Assembly (NCBI RefSeq): GCF_010728325.1 | Contig: NZ_AP022570.1 | Span: 3,658,001-3,722,000 of the forward strand | Direction: 5' to 3' | From: Mycolicibacterium poriferae | GTDB lineage: Bacteria > Actinomycetota > Actinomycetes > Mycobacteriales > Mycobacteriaceae | DNA length: 64,000 nucleotides | Shown here: piece after piece, positions 18,324 through 27,568 of the stretch | Numbering within the stretch: the stretch's first letter is position 1 | Layout: the number at the start of each line of letters is the position of its first letter | Notes under the pieces: generated by a model | What the model was told of the DNA's origin: nothing | What the model saw: only the letters and a program-made list of their open reading frames with translations | The model's database searches: none | Translations under genes and position numbers: made by a program

Positions 18324-19640
18324 GTGCGCGGACTCTTCGCGGTTGCTGCGGCCTCTTCAATCGCTGCTTCCAGCGCTTTTGTATCGCCGAACGTCAATTT
18401 GGCAGCAAATGTCCTGACGGTTACCGGTTACACCTCGCTCGGCTCGTTGGAGTGGGACATGGCCGACATGCTGCAGGGTGGGTTCTGTTCGCAGGCCTCC
18501 GGAAACACCTGTGACGAGGTCGAATACCTCTCGGGTGTACCGAACATCGGAGAGTCCAGCGGGCTGTGGGCGCTGCGCGCGGCGCTCGCCACCACGGCGC
18601 CGCCGACCATGGTGGTGGGCTTCTCCCAAGGGGCGATGATCGCCACCGAATGGATGCTGGAGTACGGCGAAACCGCGTGGGCGCCGACCCCGGCCGACCT
18701 GTCGTTCGTCCTGATGGCGAACCCCCAACGCAAGTACGGCGGAGTCCGGCCGGTCTACGACATCGAGGACCCCACTCCCTCCGACAACGCCTACCGGGTG
18801 CTCGACATCGCCATGGAGTACGACGGTGCGGCCGACGTCCCGGACAACCTGTTCAATCTGCTGGCCGTCGCCAACGCGATCGCCGGCTTCCAGCACATCC
18901 ACATCGACGGCTACGACGACGTCGACCTCGACAGCTCCGAGAAGCTGGTGTGGATCGACGGCAACACGACCTACGTGTTGATCCGCTCGCAGAACATCCC
19001 GTTGCTCCAGCCACTGCGCAACATCGGTCTCGACGCGTTGGCCGACGCCCTCAACGATCCGCTCAAGCGGATCATCGACTCGGCCTACGACCGCGACTAC
19101 GTGGGACTGGTCGACGAGGATCTGCATGACGACGTTCTCGCGGAGTTTCCGCACGCCTCTAACGCGACGCCGGCCGCGACCGCCGCCAGGTCGGTCGCAC
19201 CGCAGACACTCGACGTTGCCGACGCTGCGGCCGGTGACGGTGCAGGCACGACCGCCGAGAGCGCGCCCGTCGAGGAGCCGGCCGGCGACGAGATCGACGC
19301 CGGCGAGAGTGAAAGCGACTCTGCCGTCGGCGATGTGGACGGCGGCGAAGGCGAGTCCGCCGAGCAGGATGCCGAATCGAATGTGGACCTCGAGGACGAG
19401 GATGTCGACTTGTCACCGACCGCCGACGGGGCCGTCGACGAATCGAAGGACGACGACGATGTCGCGCTCTCCGAGGCCGAACCGGACACCGAGGACGACA
19501 ACAAGGACAGCACCGCTGGGACATCGGCATCGGCATCGGAGACCGGGGACACGTCCGCCTCCGGTGACGCGGCTGCCTCCCGTGATGATTCAGGGTCCGC
19601 TGACGATTCAGGGTCCGGTGGCGACTCCGCGGGGGAGTAG
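18324..19640 (+). CDS. Secreted PE-PPE-domain esterase-like protein with acidic Ser/Asp-rich tail
   Basis: From GTG 18324 (AAGGA 7 nt upstream) the protein has 438 residues; the frame is also open from 18264, but the upstream residues are not signal-like. An N-terminal hydrophobic stretch (about 1-28) is followed by a PE-PPE domain, an alpha/beta-serine-hydrolase fold found in PE/PPE proteins, with nucleophile motif GFSQGA (S101). No PE or PPE N-domain is present, so export is probably by Sec. The last 130 or so residues are almost wholly Asp, Glu, Ser, Gly and Ala, ending in short DDSGSGG repeats. Such tails suggest a disordered, surface-exposed region. Confidence 0.85.
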   Translation: MRGLFAVAAASSIAASSAFVSPNVNLAANVLTVTGYTSLGSLEWDMADMLQGGFCSQASGNTCDEVEYLSGVPNIGESSGLWALRAALATTAPPTMVVGFSQGAMIATEWMLEYGETAWAPTPADLSFVLMANPQRKYGGVRPVYDIEDPTPSDNAYRVLDIAMEYDGAADVPDNLFNLLAVANAIAGFQHIHIDGYDDVDLDSSEKLVWIDGNTTYVLIRSQNIPLLQPLRNIGLDALADALNDPLKRIIDSAYDRDYVGLVDEDLHDDVLAEFPHASNATPAATAARSVAPQTLDVADAAAGDGAGTTAESAPVEEPAGDEIDAGESESDSAVGDVDGGEGESAEQDAESNVDLEDEDVDLSPTADGAVDESKDDDDVALSEAEPDTEDDNKDSTAGTSASASETGDTSASGDAAASRDDSGSADDSGSGGDSAGE

Positions 19641-19760
19641 CCGTTGAGATCCTTTGCTGCGCGGTAGGTTACGTAACGCTCCACTGCGGTGGGGTGACCT
19701 GTGTGATGGATCACTGCGTTCCCGCTCCAGAGCGCGCCCCGGGCAGCGGAAGCATTGCCG

Positions 19761-19824
19761 GACAGCGACATTGCCAGGCAGCGACATTGCCAGACATCGA
19801 CATTGCCAGACAGCAACATCGCCA
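19761..19824. repeat. Four tandem 16-bp repeats upstream of the FAAL gene
   Basis: Four consecutive units of consensus GACAGCGACATTGCCA occupy 19761-19776, 19777-19792, 19793-19808 and 19809-19824, with 1-3 mismatches each. A degenerate fifth lies just before them. A 16-bp period is not a multiple of three, so the array is not coding. It ends 62 bp before the FAAL -10 element and could be an iterated regulator-binding site. Confidence 0.9.
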
Positions 19825-19886
19825 CGCCGACTGACCCTGTGCCCACGCCGACCCGGTCAGCCGACAACGAGCACGAGCAGCGCGCC

Positions 19887-19892
19887 TAGACT
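19887..19892 (+). promoter_or_regulatory. -10 element of the FAAL gene
   Basis: TAGACT lies exactly 6 nt before the ATG at 19899, the leaderless arrangement seen repeatedly in this window. Confidence 0.55.
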
Positions 19893-19898
19893 GCGATC

Positions 19899-21725
19899 AT
19901 GCGCGACGGTGTGGATCATGACATCGGAGAGGGCCTGCTTCAGATCGAGGACTGCCTCGACGCCGACGGCGGCATCGCGCTGCCGCCGGACGTCACGCTG
20001 ATCTCTCTGATCCAACGCAACATCGCCAATGTCGCCGATGCGGTGGCGTACCGGTTCCTCGATTACGCGGGCGGGGCCGGCCCGGTGGTGGACGAGATCA
20101 CCTGGCGCGCTTTGGGGGTGCGGATGCGGGCGGTCGGCCATCACGTGCAGTGCGTCGCCGCCCGCGGCGAGCGGGTTGCGGTGATGGCACCCCAGGGCCT
20201 GGACTACATCGCCGGCTTCTTCGCCGCGCTCAACGCCGGAACGATCGCGGTGCCCCTGTTCGCGCCGGAGTTGCCCGGGCACGCGGAGCGTCTCGACACG
20301 GCGCTGCGGGACGCCCGGCCCACGGCGGTGCTGACCACCTCACGGGCGCGCGAGGCGATCGAATCCTTCCTGGACTCCACGGTGCTCCCCGAGCGCCCGG
20401 CGGTCATCGCCATCGACGAGGTTCCCGATGCTGCGGCAGACGATTTCCGGCCAACGCTCATCGGCGTCGACGACGTGTCCCACCTGCAGTACACCGGTGG
20501 TGCCACCCGTGCGCCGGTCGGGGTGGAGATCACTCACCGCGCGGTGGGGACGAACCTCCTGCAGATGATCCTGTCGATCGACCTGCTCGACCGAAACACC
20601 CACGGCGTCAGTTGGCTTCCGCTCTACCACGACATGGGCTTGTCGATGATCGGGTTTCCCGCTGTGTACGGCGGTCACTCGACGCTGATGGCGCCGACCG
20701 CCTTCATCCGGCGGCCCTTGCGGTGGATCGAGGCGCTGTCGGCGGGCTCGCGCATCGGCCGCGTCGTGACGGCCGCCCCGAACTTCGCCTACGAATGGAC
20801 TGCTCAGCGGGGGGTGCCAGGCGACGCCGGCGACGTCGACCTGAGCAATGTCGTGATGATCATCGGCTCCGAACCGGTGAGCATCTCGGCGATCGACACT
20901 TTCCGTCGGGCGTTCACCCCCTTCGGACTGTCCCCGTCGGCGTTCAAACCGTCCTACGGGCTTGCCGAGGCAACGTTGTTCGTCTCGACCATCGACCCCG
21001 GCACCGAGGTCAATGTGGTTCACCTCGACCGGGGCTGCCTTTCCGAGGGGCGCGCGGTACCCGTGGCGGCTGGCGACCCGGCGGCGCTCCCCGTGGTGTC
21101 GTGCGGGCACATCGCGCGCAGCCTGTCCTGCGTGATCGTCGACCCGCCGTCGCGATCCGAGCAACCCGATGGCTTCGTCGGGGAGATCTGGTTGCAGGGA
21201 GACAACGTCGGACGGGGCTACTGGGGTCGCGCTGAGGAAAGCGCGCACACGTTCGGCGGCCGCCTCGCCGCGACCAACGAGGCCGGCGGCCACGCGTCGG
21301 GAGCCACTCTGGATCGCGCATGGTTGCGTTCCGGCGACCTCGGGTTCTACCTGGAGGGTGAACTCTACGTCGTAGGCCGGCTCGCCGACCTGGTGGTCGT
21401 CTCTGGGCGCAGCCACTATCCGCATGACATCGAGGCCACCGCCGCGTCTGCATCGCCGCTGGTACGGCGCGGCTACATCGCGGCGTTCACCGTGCCGGGG
21501 GAGCCGCTCGAGCGTCTGGTGATCGTCGCCGAACGCGCTACCGGCACGGCGCGTGCCGACCCGGCAGCGGCCGTCGCCGAGATCCGGACAGCGGTCGAAG
21601 ACCGGCACGGGTTGCCCGTGGCCGACGTCCGCGTGGTGCCCGCGGGCTCGATTCCCCGCACCACGAGCGGAAAACTGGCTCGCCTGGCCTGCCGCGACGC
21701 CTACGTGGCCGGCGCGTTCGGCTGA
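19899..21725 (+). CDS. Fatty-acyl-AMP ligase (FadD, FAAL class)
   Basis: A 608-residue ANL-superfamily adenylating enzyme of the mycobacterial FAAL group, which activates fatty acids as acyl-AMP for transfer to polyketide synthases. FAAL hallmarks are the SWLPLYHDMGL motif (238-248) and the C-terminal SGK lysine near 592. The adenylate P-loop is degenerate: YTGGATRAPVGV (199-209), where Thr-Ser-Gly-Ser-Thr is usual, so reduced activity is possible. No PKS, PapA or MmpL gene is nearby, which is unusual for a FAAL. It is preceded by four 16-bp tandem repeats and a leaderless-type promoter. Confidence 0.85.
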   Translation: MRDGVDHDIGEGLLQIEDCLDADGGIALPPDVTLISLIQRNIANVADAVAYRFLDYAGGAGPVVDEITWRALGVRMRAVGHHVQCVAARGERVAVMAPQGLDYIAGFFAALNAGTIAVPLFAPELPGHAERLDTALRDARPTAVLTTSRAREAIESFLDSTVLPERPAVIAIDEVPDAAADDFRPTLIGVDDVSHLQYTGGATRAPVGVEITHRAVGTNLLQMILSIDLLDRNTHGVSWLPLYHDMGLSMIGFPAVYGGHSTLMAPTAFIRRPLRWIEALSAGSRIGRVVTAAPNFAYEWTAQRGVPGDAGDVDLSNVVMIIGSEPVSISAIDTFRRAFTPFGLSPSAFKPSYGLAEATLFVSTIDPGTEVNVVHLDRGCLSEGRAVPVAAGDPAALPVVSCGHIARSLSCVIVDPPSRSEQPDGFVGEIWLQGDNVGRGYWGRAEESAHTFGGRLAATNEAGGHASGATLDRAWLRSGDLGFYLEGELYVVGRLADLVVVSGRSHYPHDIEATAASASPLVRRGYIAAFTVPGEPLERLVIVAERATGTARADPAAAVAEIRTAVEDRHGLPVADVRVVPAGSIPRTTSGKLARLACRDAYVAGAFG

Positions 21726-21735
21726 ATCGGGCGAC

Positions 21736-22443
21736 TCAGGCGGCAGGTATCGAGCCGGCCACACTGAACATGAGCGCCAGACCCGGCAGAAGATTGGTCA
21801 CCTGGTGCGCGACGATGCTGGCGCTGAGATTCGCGGTGTACAACCGCGCCAGCCCGATCGGGATCGCGACCACCAACAACAGGGGCACCCGGGTCAACTC
21901 GAGGTGCGCGACGGCGAACACCACGGTGGTGACGGCGAATGCGGTCCAGCGTCCCCACCGTTGATCCACCGCGCCCCAGAGCAGGCCGCGGTAGACGATC
22001 TCTTCGCAGACCGGCGCGACGAACACGACGGCGGCGAACACGACGAGTGCCCACGCCCAGGTGCTCTGCATGTCACCGAACACCTCGCCGGCTGCACTGT
22101 TGGCGCCCTCACCGACCACCCACACCCACAGGGACGCGGCGGGAATCGTGACCAACAGCCCCAGCCCACCGAACAGCAACCCGAGACCCGCAGCGCGCCA
22201 GGACCACTGCAGCGCGAGGTCCGTTCGCGGTCCGTTCCCCCTCACCACGGTGACCGTGACGGCCACCGTCGCGGCCAGCAGCGACGGCACCAGAGTCGCC
22301 GCTACGGCCGTGGGCACCGGATCCAGGCTCGTGCCGACCAGGAAGACAGCGAATCCGATCGCCGTCGCCAGGTAGACCAGTTCGACGAGCACGAAGGCAC
22401 CCAGTCCCCATCGGTGCCTGCGCTGCGGCGGTTGTGTGTCCAC
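21736..22443 (-). CDS. CPBP-family intramembrane metalloprotease (Abi/Rce1-like)
   Basis: A 235-residue protein with about six or seven hydrophobic helices. The CPBP/CAAX-protease signature is intact: E147/E148 and R152 in CEEIVYRG, and H180 in AVAHLE. These are the glutamate and histidine active-site motifs of Rce1-type intramembrane proteases. In bacteria, members process membrane peptides or provide bacteriocin immunity; a substrate is not apparent here. Its stop lies 10 bp from the convergent FAAL stop. Confidence 0.85.
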   Translation of the reverse strand: MDTQPPQRRHRWGLGAFVLVELVYLATAIGFAVFLVGTSLDPVPTAVAATLVPSLLAATVAVTVTVVRGNGPRTDLALQWSWRAAGLGLLFGGLGLLVTIPAASLWVWVVGEGANSAAGEVFGDMQSTWAWALVVFAAVVFVAPVCEEIVYRGLLWGAVDQRWGRWTAFAVTTVVFAVAHLELTRVPLLLVVAIPIGLARLYTANLSASIVAHQVTNLLPGLALMFSVAGSIPAA

Positions 22444-22463
22444 ACCGGCGACGCTAATGCGCG

Positions 22464-23084
22464 CTAGGTGATGGTGATGAACGGGCTGATGACGTCGCGC
22501 ACGAGTTGGGCGATGTTGGTCGACGGGTCACCGTCGGGAAAACTGACGGTGGCCAGCACGTTTGCGCCTGCGTCGGCGAAGTTGCCGTCGGCGCGGTTCT
22601 GGTGCGTCGACGAAGTCACCAGGATGATTCCCGTGGTGCCCGCCTGTTCGGCGAGCGGAACCGAGAACGCCGCGTTCTGCACGGTGCTGTTGGCCCGGTC
22701 CTCGACGATGATGCGCTCCTCCGGAAAGCCCAGCACGCGCAGCATCTTTCGCATCTGCCCGGCTTCGGTGTTGCCGCCGCGGGGGTTGCCGCCCGTGACG
22801 ATCACGGGGGACTGGGGGAAGAACTGCGCGACAGTCAGACCGGTCAGTACGCGCCTGCGCAGGATCGCGCGCATGGTGCCGTTGTCGTTGAGCCCGTAGC
22901 CGAGGATGACCACGGCGGGCCGGGAGAAGTCTTTGGTGGGAGGGGGTGCCGCATCCGCCACACGCGGGGAGAACCCTTCGACGAGGAGGCCGGCGCAGAG
23001 CAGGAGCGCGGCGAGCGCTGCTGCAGGCCGACCGAGTCGCTGTCGCTTCATCGTTGTTTTCATCGTCACCGCGCGCCGGGTCAT
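22464..23084 (-). CDS. DUF218/YdcF-SanA-like exported protein
   Basis: About 206 residues from ATG 23084; ATGs at 23063 and 23051 are alternatives and the choice is uncertain. A basic N-terminus (KRQRLGRP) and hydrophobic segment form a signal sequence or anchor. The DUF218 core follows: AVVILGYGLNDNG, VIVTGGNPRGGNTEAGQM and EDRANSTVQNA, the conserved blocks of the SanA/ElyC/YdcF family. Members are linked to envelope integrity and peptidoglycan precursor use, but the reaction is unknown. It is divergent from a small secreted-protein gene. Confidence 0.8.
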   Translation of the reverse strand: MTRRAVTMKTTMKRQRLGRPAAALAALLLCAGLLVEGFSPRVADAAPPPTKDFSRPAVVILGYGLNDNGTMRAILRRRVLTGLTVAQFFPQSPVIVTGGNPRGGNTEAGQMRKMLRVLGFPEERIIVEDRANSTVQNAAFSVPLAEQAGTTGIILVTSSTHQNRADGNFADAGANVLATVSFPDGDPSTNIAQLVRDVISPFITIT

Positions 23085-23173
23085 TACAGCCCGGTCTCGA
23101 AACCCCAACGATGTGGCGATCGGTGCGGCCTGCGCTTCGCACGCCCGATGCGGGCCGTGTACTGCTGGAGGTG

Positions 23174-23701
23174 ATGTCTGCTCACCGCGCAACCACCGCA
23201 ACGGCGGCGCTGACCGCCGCCTGCTTGTCGCTGCTCGTCACGGTGGTACCGGCTGCACACGCGGCACCCGACGCCGACAGTCAGGGCTATGTCGACTCGA
23301 CCGCACGCTGCGCGCCACCGGCCGGCGTGGTCGTGTTCGGCAGTACGGCCAGCTCCCGGGTCGCGATCTGTCGCGATTCCGACGGCGAGTACCAATACCG
23401 GGGCGTACGCGTGCGCGACGGGGCGCGGCTCATCCTGCCCGCGCAGAGCTCCGGCGATGGTGAGTACACCGCCGACAACGACGGCATCGAGTATTCGGTG
23501 ACGTCGAGCGCGCTGGTCATCAGCTCCGGCGGCGAGGTCCTCCGCAGAGAGCCGATGCTGGACTTCCATTCTTCCGGGGTGGCCTCGTCTCCGAGGTCGC
23601 CTGGGGCGGGCCCGCAGCAAGCGACGCCGACGCCGACGACACCGCTTCCACCGCCGCTGCCCGCGGAAGCGGGAGCCGACGACGGGTCCGCCGGCAGCTG
23701 A
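23174..23701 (+). CDS. Secreted hypothetical protein
   Basis: About 175 residues starting at ATG 23174 with a GGAGG element directly upstream; GTG 23171 is also in frame. It has a clear Sec signal peptide ending in AHA, one Cys pair (about C46, C66) and a Pro/Thr-rich C-terminal tail. I do not recognise the family. It is transcribed divergently from the DUF218 gene. Confidence 0.65.
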   Translation: MSAHRATTATAALTAACLSLLVTVVPAAHAAPDADSQGYVDSTARCAPPAGVVVFGSTASSRVAICRDSDGEYQYRGVRVRDGARLILPAQSSGDGEYTADNDGIEYSVTSSALVISSGGEVLRREPMLDFHSSGVASSPRSPGAGPQQATPTPTTPLPPPLPAEAGADDGSAGS

Positions 23702-23706
23702 CCCGA

Positions 23707-24140
23707 TCAGCTCGGCGCGACGGCCACGTCGTCGCCGAGCTGAATCCGTCCGGAGCTCAGGACCCGTAACACCGAGCCGGCCCGGCCCCGGAGGGCGGCG
23801 GCCGCACCCGCACCGATGCCGTCGTCGAGCAGCCGGCAGGGGGCCGACACGCGCACGACCTCGAGTTCGACCTCGCCGACGCGCAAGCGTGTGCCCGGTG
23901 CGGTCGGGATCACGCCGGCGTCCACCGTGAGGTTGCGCCGCGTCAGTCCGGCGTCGATGGGCCCGCCCAGCTGGTCGGCGGCCGCGTCGAGCAACTCCTG
24001 AGACTGGATGGTGACGTGGCGATGCCGGGTGCCGTGGTAGCGATCTCCGATCAAGCCCTTGCCGGCCTCGGCGTCGACGGCGTCGACGGCGCGCATCGGA
24101 ATCGACGGCCCGGTGAGATGTGGATGGCGACGACTCGCAC
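23707..24140 (-). pseudogene. MOSC-domain protein with an apparent one-base deletion near its start
   Basis: The MOSC core is clear in one frame: AEAGKGLIGDRYHG, QELLDA, RNLTV, the conserved Cys in APCRLLDD and a C-terminal beta region. MOSC proteins bind molybdenum-cofactor sulfide at the Cys. The usual N-terminus, MRVVAIHISPG, is present at 24140-24108 but in another frame. Adding one base near 24100-24108 would give MRVVAIHISPGRSIPMRAV. A TTGGCC/TAGACT promoter lies at 24178-24149, in place for the GTG at 24140. The frame resumes at ATG 24096, so a shortened protein of about 129 residues could still be made. A sequencing error is equally possible. Confidence 0.65.
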
Positions 24141-24331
24141 GACGGGGCAGTCTATTGCCGACCGCCGAAACCGGCCAATTCTTTGCTGCACACGACTCGC
24201 GGATTAACTGACGCACTCGTCAGCAAATGAACCGATGACGAGAATTTCATTCATTGGGCTGGACATCAGGTCACGATACGGATACGTTTCGAGCGGTCGG
24301 GGACTCGGACAGCAACACGGAAGGGTCCGTC

Positions 24332-25843
24332 ATGCCCACAGCACGTTCCTATGTCACAGCCGGCGCCGCACTGGTCGGAGCCGGCGTCATCACCGCGACA
24401 CCGATCACCACACCGACCCTCGGCGAGAGCACTGCCCGGTGGGATGTGGCGCTGGCCGCCGCCACCCAGAGCTGTGCCGGGGAGAATCCCAGCGCGCTGT
24501 GCACGCAGCCCGAAGAGCCCATCGCGCCGACTCCGTTCGCCGCAACCCAGGACGCCACCAACGTCTTCAATATCCCCGCGAATCTGTTTATCGCCCTTGC
24601 TAATACGCCGTTCAACTTCTTCACCGCACTGGGCGAGGGAAACGTTCAAATCGGGTCGGACCCCGAGGGCGACTTCGACTTCCAGCCCACCTACGAAGGG
24701 GTGACACTCACCCAACCCGACGGCAGCGTGCCCGGTCTGGGACGCAACCTGCGCTACACCGGTAGCTGGTGGCTCTACAGCCAGACCAACATCCTCGGCA
24801 CCGATCCCGCAGATCCCTCGCGCTACCAGGCGATCACCAACATACTGATCCCGTTCCCCGAGCTCGCCGTGCCGCTGGGCAACATCGTGGCAACCGTCGC
24901 CGCCTCCCAACTTCCCATGGCCACCGGATGCACCGGAACCGGCCCCGGCGCGTGTGACGACCCGGCCGACATTCTCAGCAAAATGTTCAATGTTAGTGCC
25001 ATCCCCGCGTTGTTTTCGCCGGAGGGCTACACGTTCCCGGAGACGCGCGCGGGCATCACCTGTGACGAGAGCGGCCAGTGCTACGTCAAGGACGAGGATG
25101 GGCCCGAGGTGCCCTGGTCAGGTCAGACCGTCAAACTCGACGCCACCGAGCCGTTCACCAACTTCTACGACAGCCTCACCGGCACACCGGACTACTCGGC
25201 CATCAAGCCGTTGACCGCTGAATTGGTGGTCAGCAGCCTGATCAGCCTCGGCACCGGGCTGAACACCGCATTCAATCCCTTCGTCCTCGGGACGCAGTGC
25301 ACCGTGTGTGCGCCGTTCGTGCCCAATCCCGACAACGAGCCCGTGCCGGGTCCTGTGTTCGAAGATCCCGATGTCGACGAGCCGGCCAACGACGGCGCGG
25401 TCGCGGAGTCCGTGGCAGCTGCCCCGCAGGATGTCATCGACGAGGTCGCGACGCCGTCGGCTCCGGCACCGACCACCGAAACCGACGACACCGTTGAGGA
25501 TGCTGACGTCGTCGAGGAGCCGGAGGTGACCGAGGACGCCGACGAGCCCGCGGCGAGCGGGCCGAAGCATCGCAAGCCCAGCTCAGCAGGCCAGACGCTG
25601 CGGCAGGTGCGGGACAGCATCAGCTCGTCGTTCTCGAAGGTCACCGACAGCTTCGGCAAGCGCGATGCAGAGGCGGGCGATTCGGACAGCTCAGCCGGAA
25701 CGTCGTCCGACAGCGACGCCGGTTCCGGCAAGGACTCCGGCTCTCGCAGCGACTCCGCTTCCGGCAAGAACTCCGGCAGCGACTCCGGTTCCGGCAGCGA
25801 CTCGGGTTCCGGCAGCGACTCCGGTTCCGGCAAGGACGACTGA
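24332..25843 (+). CDS. Mycobacterial exported protein with Ser/Asp/Gly-rich tail
   Basis: A 503-residue protein starting at ATG 24332 (AAGGG 8 nt upstream). The N-terminus RSYVTAGAALVGAGVITATP resembles the exported or PPE-associated C-terminal domain proteins common in mycobacteria, with a hydrophobic segment. The body (about 60-360) has several Cys and Trp residues and no enzyme motif I can name. From about residue 360 it is acidic and Pro-rich, and the last 55 residues are nearly all Ser, Asp, Gly and Lys in SGSDSG-like repeats. The tail resembles that of the PE-PPE-domain protein 5 kb away. Function unknown; surface location is inferred. Confidence 0.7.
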   Translation: MPTARSYVTAGAALVGAGVITATPITTPTLGESTARWDVALAAATQSCAGENPSALCTQPEEPIAPTPFAATQDATNVFNIPANLFIALANTPFNFFTALGEGNVQIGSDPEGDFDFQPTYEGVTLTQPDGSVPGLGRNLRYTGSWWLYSQTNILGTDPADPSRYQAITNILIPFPELAVPLGNIVATVAASQLPMATGCTGTGPGACDDPADILSKMFNVSAIPALFSPEGYTFPETRAGITCDESGQCYVKDEDGPEVPWSGQTVKLDATEPFTNFYDSLTGTPDYSAIKPLTAELVVSSLISLGTGLNTAFNPFVLGTQCTVCAPFVPNPDNEPVPGPVFEDPDVDEPANDGAVAESVAAAPQDVIDEVATPSAPAPTTETDDTVEDADVVEEPEVTEDADEPAASGPKHRKPSSAGQTLRQVRDSISSSFSKVTDSFGKRDAEAGDSDSSAGTSSDSDAGSGKDSGSRSDSASGKNSGSDSGSGSDSGSGSDSGSGKDD

Positions 25844-25857
25844 CGACTGGCGGCCGC

Positions 25858-26619
25858 TCACAGATAGGGGTCGGCCCAGGCACTGATGATCCGCGCGGCG
25901 CGCGCCGCCTGGTTCTTGCCGGTCAGCAGATGGTCCGCGCCCTCCAGCGAGATGAAGCTGCGAGGGTGGCGGGCCGTCTGGAAGATGTGGCTGGCATTGT
26001 CGATGCCGACGGTGTTGTCGGTCGGGGAGTGCATGACCAGCAGGGGCCGGCGCAGGGTTTCGATGCGGTCGCGCAGATCGGCGGTGCGGACGTCCTCGAC
26101 GAAATGGCGGCGCAGTGTCAAAGCCTTGCCTCCGATCGTCAGCTCTGCCTCGCCCTCGGATTCGACGCGATGGACCAGCGTGTCGTAGATGTGCTCGATG
26201 TGCGACGGCTGACACGGTGCACCGACGCTGACCACTGCGGCGACGGTGGGGCACTCGTGCGCGGCCGCCAGCACCGCCGACCCGCCGAACGAGTGACCGA
26301 CCAGCAGTCGGACCTCACGTCCGGATTCGTTCATGAACTGCACGGCTCGCACCGTGTCGGCGACCTTGTGTGAGAACGAACCGTCACCCCAGTCGCCGGC
26401 GGACTGCCCGAGGCCCAACGCGTCGAAGCGCAGCATTCCGATGCCCTCGCTGGCCAGTTGCTTGCAGATTCGGCTTGCCGCGGGACTGTCCTTGCCCAGC
26501 GTGAACCCGTGTACGAAGACCCCCCACCCGCGGCACTCGCCCTCGGGTTGGTCGATCAGGCCCGCCAGGGCGGGTCCGCTGCTGCTGGGGAACGTGATGC
26601 GCTCTGCCACGCGCACCAT
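25858..26619 (-). CDS. Alpha/beta hydrolase
   Basis: About 253 residues from ATG 26619; the frame is open upstream to 26739 but overlaps the divergent gene's region. It has the catalytic elbow GHSFGG, an oxyanion motif in VHGFT, a late Asp in SPTDNTVG and His in GADHLL. It resembles the hydrolase half of mycobacterial hydrolase-OsmC fusions, without the OsmC part. Substrate unknown. Confidence 0.8.
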   Translation of the reverse strand: MVRVAERITFPSSSGPALAGLIDQPEGECRGWGVFVHGFTLGKDSPAASRICKQLASEGIGMLRFDALGLGQSAGDWGDGSFSHKVADTVRAVQFMNESGREVRLLVGHSFGGSAVLAAAHECPTVAAVVSVGAPCQPSHIEHIYDTLVHRVESEGEAELTIGGKALTLRRHFVEDVRTADLRDRIETLRRPLLVMHSPTDNTVGIDNASHIFQTARHPRSFISLEGADHLLTGKNQAARAARIISAWADPYL

Positions 26620-26671
26620 CCTGTCATCGCCCCCGCGGGCACAGCACGCATACGCCGCATCGCTACCGTGG

Positions 26672-27568
26672 ATGGTCGTGAAGATCCGCTTCGGAGTGGG
26701 GCTGGGGCCCGAGACCGCCACGCAGGACCTACCCCGCATCGTCGACCGCCTCGAGGCAGCGGGAGTGGACTCACTGTGGTTCTCCGAGATCGTCTACTCG
26801 CAGGCGGTCGACCCCTTCATCGGGATGGCGTTCGCGCTCTCGCGCACAACGGAACTGAAGGTCGGCACGTCGGTGGCGGTGCTGCCGGGCCGCCAGCCGG
26901 TCCTGGTGGCCAAGCAGCTGGCCTCACTGGCCGCGCTCGCGCCCAAGCGGGTGCTCCCGGTGTTCGGCCTTCGCTCGGCCCTGCCTGCTGAACGCGGGCT
27001 GTTCCCCGTTCCCACCGGACGTCGCGGCGCAGTGTTCGACGAGGCGTTGACCGTGCTCCGCGCCGCACTCGACCCGGACGTCGAGGAGCCTCTCACCTTC
27101 CGCGGCACCTATCACGATGTACGTGACGTGCAGATTCTCCCCAAACCCGCCGCACCGCTGGACATCTGGCTCGGCGGCGCATCAGCCGCAGGGTATCGCC
27201 GAGTCGGGACGCACGGTGACGGGTGGCTGGGCAGCTTCCTCACCCCCGACGAAACCGCTGCCGCGCGCAACCAGATCGTCGCTGCGGCCGGCGAGGCGGG
27301 CCGCAGCATCCCTGCCGATCACTACGGCATCAACCTCGCCGTGGGCACCGGTACGTTGCCGGCGGCCGTTGCGGACTCGGTGCGCAGACGACGCCCCGAC
27401 CTGCACCCGACAGACCTGGTCGCTGAGGACTGGCCCGCGCTGCATGCCCAACTCGATGGCTACCTCGCAGCCGGGCTGACGAAAGTCGTGATCAGACCGG
27501 CCGGCCCGGTCGACATGCCGCGCTTCCTCGACGAGTTCGTCCGCGAGCTAATTCCCCGACAGAACTGA
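26672..27568 (+). CDS. LLM-class F420-dependent oxidoreductase
   Basis: About 298 residues of the luciferase-like TIM barrel family. Typical parts are the N-terminal FGVGLGPE, the SLWFSEIVYSQ strand, LKVGTSVAVLPGRQP and IWLGGASAAGYRRVGTHGDGWL, which in mycobacteria bind F420. Substrate is not predictable. ATG 26672 or GTG 26678 may be the start; a TACCGT hexamer lies 7 nt before the GTG, favouring a leaderless GTG start. The 3' end overlaps the convergent FadD gene by 21 bp. Confidence 0.8.
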   Translation: MVVKIRFGVGLGPETATQDLPRIVDRLEAAGVDSLWFSEIVYSQAVDPFIGMAFALSRTTELKVGTSVAVLPGRQPVLVAKQLASLAALAPKRVLPVFGLRSALPAERGLFPVPTGRRGAVFDEALTVLRAALDPDVEEPLTFRGTYHDVRDVQILPKPAAPLDIWLGGASAAGYRRVGTHGDGWLGSFLTPDETAAARNQIVAAAGEAGRSIPADHYGINLAVGTGTLPAAVADSVRRRRPDLHPTDLVAEDWPALHAQLDGYLAAGLTKVVIRPAGPVDMPRFLDEFVRELIPRQN

